From JAJQCI01 sp964388305 (GTDB lineage: Bacteria > Bacillota > Clostridia > Lachnospirales > CAG-274): a stretch of DNA of 8,983 bases. The notes beneath the pieces were generated by a model that searched no databases, was not told the DNA's origin, and was given only the letters and a program-made list of their open reading frames with translations. This document shows positions 5,156 through 8,983 of the stretch, in pieces. Position 1 is the stretch's first letter. Every line of letters begins with the position of its first letter. The stretch spans positions 1-8,983 of the forward strand of contig CAYMAA010000074.1 of assembly GCA_964388305.1 (NCBI GenBank), given 5' to 3'. The position numbers and the translations under genes are program-made.

Positions 5156-6262
5156 TCACGGTATTATAATGGTTTTTCCCTCAATCAGCTGATTTGGGGA
5201 GGATAAGTCATTTGCTTTCATTATTTCTTCAACGTGGGCGTCCGTGCCGTAAAAATATCTGGAAATATAAATCAGTGTGTCACCTGCCTGTACCGTATAG
5301 GTTTTGGGGTCGCTTTGAGCAAATGCCGGGGCGGCAGGCTCTTCTGTTGCCGGTACGGATGTGTCCTCCGTAGCTTCCTCCTGTACAGTGTTAGCCGAGG
5401 CAAAAACGGAGTAGGTTTTTTCCACCTCATCTTTAAGGGCAATATAGCTTTTCCCCACGGAGTTTAGCTGTTTTTCAAGGGTATCTATGCGTGAGTTGCT
5501 GCTTAAAAGTCCTCCGCCTATTATAATTGTAACAAACAGCAGCGCAAAGCTTAAACCGCTTAACAGCGGCACGGGGTTTGTTGAGGGCATTTGCCTGAGC
5601 TTTTGAAAATTTGGGGGAGTAAAGCTAAACAGCCTTTGCGGGTTTTTGCTTTTTACCTTACGCAGCTTTGCGGTCATTTTGGCGTCCACCTGTTTGTTTG
5701 GGTTTTCGGCAGGAGCAGAGCTTTTGGCAAGCTCTTTTTTACAGTGCAGCAGGTACTCGTGCATTGGCTCGTTTCTGTCATAATAAATAAAATATCCCGT
5801 AATGGGTTTTAGCTGAGGAGAGCCGCCGACACTGCGGTAAAAGGAGGCGGACTTGTCCAACGGATCGGTTACGTAAAGCACATCGCTTGGGTTGGGAAAA
5901 TTTTGCAAGTGGTATGTAAGCTGCGCTTCGTTTAAAAAATCGCCGTATCCCGGCTGAACATACGCCCAGCCAACAACATTCAGGCTTGGAAAAAACTGTT
6001 CCCTTATAGCGGCAATTTCCTCCCAGCCCTGTGGGGTTAGCGTTTTAAAACCGCCGTTTTGGTCGGTATGGCTTGCGGAGGCAATGCCGCTTATAAACAG
6101 CACATCTTCGTCCTCCTCCCTTGCGGTACTTCCTAAAAGTATAAAAATCAGCTCATCGCAAACATATTTCTCCTCCATATACTTTATATAAGTCGTTACA
6201 TAGTCCTCCATATATATTTTGGAGCCGGGTATAATTGTGCCTATTTGTTTTACGTTATCCAT
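5156..6262 (-). CDS. Membrane LysM protein with N-terminal pseudo-JAMM/MPN-like cytoplasmic domain
   Basis: A 368-aa single-pass protein. Residues about 16-165 resemble a JAMM/MPN (Mov34) domain: E37 and LLG (42-44), VVGWAYVQPGYGDFLNEAQ (96-114) and YVTDP (130-134) line up with the Rpn11-type VVGWYHSHPGFG...LS..D and VVVDP. The zinc-ligand and Ser positions H-x-H, S, D are Y101, Q103, N111 and Q114, so metalloprotease activity is unlikely; the catalytic-type Glu position (E37) is kept. A basic stretch (195-223) precedes one transmembrane helix (232-253), placing the N-terminus inside by the positive-inside rule. A probable coiled coil (256-283), an acidic Pro/Ala/Thr linker (288-320) and one LysM domain (321-368, YTVQAGDTL) follow outside, for peptidoglycan binding. 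ATG follows GAGGTGG at 6-nt spacing. It could link wall state to a cytoplasmic partner; that role is inference. No signal peptide. Confidence 0.85.
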   Translation of the reverse strand: MDNVKQIGTIIPGSKIYMEDYVTTYIKYMEEKYVCDELIFILLGSTAREEDEDVLFISGIASASHTDQNGGFKTLTPQGWEEIAAIREQFFPSLNVVGWAYVQPGYGDFLNEAQLTYHLQNFPNPSDVLYVTDPLDKSASFYRSVGGSPQLKPITGYFIYYDRNEPMHEYLLHCKKELAKSSAPAENPNKQVDAKMTAKLRKVKSKNPQRLFSFTPPNFQKLRQMPSTNPVPLLSGLSFALLFVTIIIGGGLLSSNSRIDTLEKQLNSVGKSYIALKDEVEKTYSVFASANTVQEEATEDTSVPATEEPAAPAFAQSDPKTYTVQAGDTLIYISRYFYGTDAHVEEIMKANDLSSPNQLIEGKTIIIP

Positions 6263-6352
6263 TTTTTACCACCTCATTCATTTATTTTCTTTATATTAGC
6301 ACAGCGGAATAATATAATTTGCCGAAAACGGGTTTTGTATTATTAAAAAATA

Positions 6353-6381
6353 TTGACAAGCTGTTTGAAAATTAGTAAACT
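6353..6381 (+). promoter_or_regulatory. Putative promoter of the zinc-ribbon/nadE operon
   Basis: A perfect -35 TTGACA (6353-6358) is followed after 17 bp by TAAACT (6376-6381), which keeps the key T, A and final T of the -10. The expected start is near 6388, about 60 nt before the GTG at 6449. A T/A-rich tract at 6382-6392 gives alternative but badly spaced -10 elements. I found no convincing promoter for the divergent LysM gene in the same intergenic region. Confidence 0.6.
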
Positions 6382-6448
6382 TTATATATAAATTGATAGG
6401 TAATTACATAGTGTTATAAAATGATTAAAGAAAGGCGGATGAATATTT

Positions 6449-6937
6449 GTGGATTTATTTGAAAAAATGAAAAGTGTGGGAAGCTCTCTTACCGAGGGTG
6501 TTTTGGACGCTAAAAAAACCTTTGACACAAAGCAGGATATTTATATGGCTGAAAAAAAGCTAAAGGAATTATATTGCGCTATAGGCAAAAAATATTATGA
6601 GGAGCATAAGGAGAGCTGCGGCGGGGAATATGCCGAGCTTTTTAGCGCCTGCGGCAGTACTGTTGAAGAAATTGGCAATTTAAAAAGCGGACTTAATAAT
6701 GAAGAGGGCGTAAAAAAGTGCGGCAGCTGCGGCTGTATTTTAAAGGAAGGGCAAAAATTTTGCACCAACTGCGGACGCGCTGTAGATTACACGGAAAATA
6801 CAGAGGCTTCCATAAATGGCAAGGCTTGTAAAAACTGCGGAAAAACTGTTGCCGATAACATTAAGTACTGCCCGTTTTGCGGATATATTTTATCGGAAGA
6901 AGCCGATGAAGCCTGCAAAGATAATGAAGAGGTGTAA
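6449..6937 (+). CDS. Double zinc-ribbon protein of unknown function
   Basis: A 162-aa soluble, probably cytoplasmic protein; function not recognised. Residues about 1-85 are mainly helical with a charged coiled-coil-like segment (MAEKKLKELYCAIGKKYYEEH). Two four-cysteine zinc ribbons follow, both C-x2-C-x10-C-x2-C: C91/C94/C105/C108 and C127/C130/C141/C144. All eight ligands are present. The C-terminus is acidic. Translation starts at GTG 6449, 10 nt after AAAGGCGG (6431-6438). An ATG at 6439 is too close to that site and opens only a 7-codon frame. It precedes nadE by 54 bases with no terminator, so the two are probably co-transcribed. Such helical-plus-double-zinc-ribbon proteins are common in Firmicutes, often as adaptors or envelope-associated proteins of unknown role. 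Confidence 0.85.
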   Translation: MDLFEKMKSVGSSLTEGVLDAKKTFDTKQDIYMAEKKLKELYCAIGKKYYEEHKESCGGEYAELFSACGSTVEEIGNLKSGLNNEEGVKKCGSCGCILKEGQKFCTNCGRAVDYTENTEASINGKACKNCGKTVADNIKYCPFCGYILSEEADEACKDNEEV

Positions 6938-6963
6938 GGGAACACTTGTTGTTCGGTGTTCTC
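6938..6963 (+). other. Intercistronic hairpin between zinc-ribbon gene and nadE
   Basis: GGGAACAC (6938-6945) and GTGTTCTC (6956-6963) form an 8-bp stem with one G-T pair and a 10-nt loop, starting directly after the stop codon. TAAAATG follows instead of a T run, so it should not terminate efficiently. It may set mRNA stability or processing between the two cistrons. Confidence 0.55.
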
Positions 6964-6991
6964 TAAAATGACGGTTGAAAGGGCGAAATAA

Positions 6992-8911
6992 ATGGAATAT
7001 GGCTTTGTAAGATGCGCCGCCATAAGCAGTGATGTGCGTGTTGCGGACGTTTGGTTTAATGTGGAAAAAATAATTGAAGGAATGAAAGCTGCGGACAAAC
7101 AGGGATGCGAGGGGGTTGTTTTTCCCGAATTGTGCATAACGGGTTATACCTGCGGAGATCTGTTTTTGCAAAGTACCCTGCTTGAAGAAGCGCTTAAAGG
7201 GTTATATGCCGTTGCGGAGGCAAGCGGGGGAATGACGCCTGTTTTTGTTGTAGGCTTGCCTTACAGCTTTGAGGGGCGGCTTTACAATGCGGCGGCTGTT
7301 ATTTATGACGGAAATATTTTGGGTCTTGTGCCTAAAACATACATTCCGAATTACAATGAGTTTTATGAAAAAAGATATTTTGAAAAAGCCTTTGAGGGGA
7401 TTAAGACGGTACGCTTGGATGATAAGGAAATTCCCTTTGGCGCAAAGCTGCTTTTTAAACCCGATGGCTTTGAAAAGTGTGTTTTTGCCGTGGAAATTTG
7501 CGAGGACTTGTGGGCGGCAATGCCCCCATCGGGTTTTCACGCAACGGCAGGCGCAACAATTATTTTAAACCCGTCGGCAGGCAACGAAATAACGGGGAAG
7601 GCGGCTTACAGACGGGATTTGGTTAAAAATCAGTCCGCAAGGCTTATCTGCGGCTATGTTTATGCCTGCGCGGGAGAGGGTGAGTCCACTACCGATGCGG
7701 TTTATTCCGGGCACGACATTATTTGTGAAAACGGCAGAATTTTGGCAGAGAGCAGGCTGTTTGAAAACGGCATAACCATTGCGGATATTGACGTGGGTCT
7801 TTTGGACACGGAAAGGCGGAGGAACACTTCCTTCTGCGGCAGTGACGAGGGTTACAGACCTGTTTGCTTTGAGTACTTTTCACCCGTAAACGGCAATTTA
7901 AAAAGACCTGTAGACCCTATGCCCTTTGTTCCTGCCGATAATGGCAAAAGAGAAGAAAGGTGCAGAGAGATTATCGCAATTCAGGCGATGGGCCTTAAAA
8001 AAAGGCTTTTGCATATAGGAACCGAAAATGCGGTTATAGGCATTTCGGGCGGACTGGATTCTACCCATGCCCTGCTTGTTACCGTGGAGGCGTTTAAGCT
8101 GGCAGGGTTTGACACAAAGGGCATAAAAACCGTTACAATGCCATGCTTTGGCACTTCCGAAAGAACACACAGCAATGCCGTAAAGCTGTGTGAGGCTTTG
8201 GGAACAAGCTTTGAAGAGGTTTCCATTGAAAAGGCTGTGCTAAAGCATTTTGAGGATATTGGTCATGACGTTAATAAACACGACTTGACCTATGAGAACT
8301 CTCAGGCGAGAGAGAGAACGCAGGTTCTTATGGATCTGGCGGCTAAGTACGGCGGCTTTGTTGTTGGCACCGGGGATCTTTCCGAGCTGGCGCTGGGGTT
8401 TGCCACCTTTAACGGGGACCACATGAGTATGTACGGTGTAAACTGCTCCATACCAAAAACACTTATAAGATATTTAATAAAGTATTTTGCGGATTTTTCC
8501 GAAAACAGCAGTTTAAAGAAAGTGCTTTATGATATTTTGGATACTCCCGTTTCTCCCGAGCTTTTACCCCCTGACGATAAGGGGGACATTGCGCAGGTCA
8601 CCGAGGATATTGTAGGCCCCTATGAGCTGCACGATTTTTATTTGTATAATATGATGCGGCTTGGCTATGAGCCTGAAAAAATTTATTATTTGGCAAAAAT
8701 CGCTTTTAAGGATAAGTATGACGGAAAAACAATTTTAAAGTGGCTTAAAAAATTTTATTGGAGATTTTTCGCTCAGCAGTTTAAAAGATCTGCTTTGCCG
8801 GACGGCCCAAAGGTGGGGTCTGTTTCTTTAAGTCCCAGAGGGGATTGGAGAATGCCCAGTGACGCCTGCGTAAAAGTGTGGATGGACAGGCTGGACGGCA
8901 TTGTGGATTGA
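6992..8911 (+). CDS. nadE: NAD+ synthetase, glutamine-hydrolysing (two-domain)
   Basis: A 639-aa cytoplasmic enzyme for the last step of NAD+ synthesis: deamido-NAD+ plus ATP and glutamine to NAD+, AMP, PPi and glutamate. The N-terminal nitrilase-type glutaminase (about 1-270) carries the catalytic triad E46 (FPELCITGY), K115 (VPKTYIPNYNEF) and C170 (VEICEDLW). These sit exactly 6 residues before E52, K121 and C176 of the M. tuberculosis enzyme. The C-terminal synthetase has the ATP-pyrophosphatase loop SGGLDST (352-358), GTGDLSE (459-465) and NGDHMSMYGVNCSIPKT, ending in the typical SPRGDWRMPSDA region. It is complete and slightly shorter than the 679-aa mycobacterial protein. ATG follows GAAAGGG (6977-6983) at 8-nt spacing. 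The second gene of the probable operon with the zinc-ribbon protein. Confidence 0.97.
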   Translation: MEYGFVRCAAISSDVRVADVWFNVEKIIEGMKAADKQGCEGVVFPELCITGYTCGDLFLQSTLLEEALKGLYAVAEASGGMTPVFVVGLPYSFEGRLYNAAAVIYDGNILGLVPKTYIPNYNEFYEKRYFEKAFEGIKTVRLDDKEIPFGAKLLFKPDGFEKCVFAVEICEDLWAAMPPSGFHATAGATIILNPSAGNEITGKAAYRRDLVKNQSARLICGYVYACAGEGESTTDAVYSGHDIICENGRILAESRLFENGITIADIDVGLLDTERRRNTSFCGSDEGYRPVCFEYFSPVNGNLKRPVDPMPFVPADNGKREERCREIIAIQAMGLKKRLLHIGTENAVIGISGGLDSTHALLVTVEAFKLAGFDTKGIKTVTMPCFGTSERTHSNAVKLCEALGTSFEEVSIEKAVLKHFEDIGHDVNKHDLTYENSQARERTQVLMDLAAKYGGFVVGTGDLSELALGFATFNGDHMSMYGVNCSIPKTLIRYLIKYFADFSENSSLKKVLYDILDTPVSPELLPPDDKGDIAQVTEDIVGPYELHDFYLYNMMRLGYEPEKIYYLAKIAFKDKYDGKTILKWLKKFYWRFFAQQFKRSALPDGPKVGSVSLSPRGDWRMPSDACVKVWMDRLDGIVD

Positions 8912-8983
8912 CGCAAAGCGCTAACCTGCTATGTAAGTCCCATAGCTGTCGGCGGTCTTTCTCCGCGCTCACCCCTCCGGCTG
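8912..8983. other. Right-edge intergenic sequence, no gene recognised
   Basis: After nadE there is a 6-bp hairpin GCTATG/CATAGC with a 7-nt loop (8928-8933 with 8941-8946) and GCGG/CCGC pairing further on. Neither is followed by a T run. The sequence is cut by the window end, so a terminator or another gene could lie just beyond. Confidence 0.5.

Noticed and set aside
6941..6955. LexA/Cheo-box-like GAAC...GTTC
   Set aside because: The spacing is 7 bp instead of 4, and the bases are explained by the intercistronic hairpin.

Overview
This window looks like chromosomal DNA from a low-to-moderate-GC Gram-positive anaerobe, most likely class Clostridia. The grounds are strong AGGAGG-type ribosome binding sites, near-consensus sigma-A promoters, a secreted surface protein ending in a copper-amine-oxidase-type stalk domain, a membrane LysM protein, and a full-length glutamine-dependent NAD synthetase. 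Genus cannot be read from the sequence.

Layout. Positions 1-468 hold tRNA-Phe(GAA) on the minus strand, running off the left edge, and a divergent tRNA-Glu(CTC)-tRNA-Cys(GCA) pair closed by a terminator. Each unit has its own promoter. Positions 469-1007 are a roughly 540-base regulatory region without a gene. It holds two sigma-A-like promoters, each preceded by the same tandem direct repeat (TGTTAC-N5-TGTTAC, 11-bp period), which fits the WalR/YycF box pattern. A fold-prone, possibly transcribed segment lies between them. This region drives a large, codon-optimised secreted protein of 855 aa (1008-3575), probably an abundant S-layer-like surface protein. A strong hairpin terminator follows, and deoD (purine nucleoside phosphorylase, 3668-4378) starts only 26 bases after it.

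A compound palindromic terminator region separates deoD from two minus-strand genes. These are a 145-aa protein with a sigma-region-4-like helix-turn-helix (4545-4982) and a 368-aa LysM membrane protein (5156-6262). The LysM protein's cytoplasmic N-terminal domain closely resembles a JAMM/MPN metalloprotease fold in which the zinc-binding residues have been replaced. The promoter of the small HTH gene overlaps an inverted repeat that also looks like the terminator of the LysM gene. To the right, divergently, lies a probable two-gene operon: a GTG-started double-zinc-ribbon protein (6449-6937) and nadE (6992-8911). The last 72 bases hold no recognisable gene.

Biological theme. The surface layer and cell wall connect the most notable parts: WalR-like boxes at an S-layer-like gene, and a wall-binding LysM protein carrying a cytoplasmic pseudo-JAMM domain. 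The remaining genes (tRNAs, deoD, nadE) are housekeeping. The most promising unusual items are the pseudo-JAMM/TM/LysM protein and the duplicated box-plus-promoter arrangement with the structured segment between the copies.
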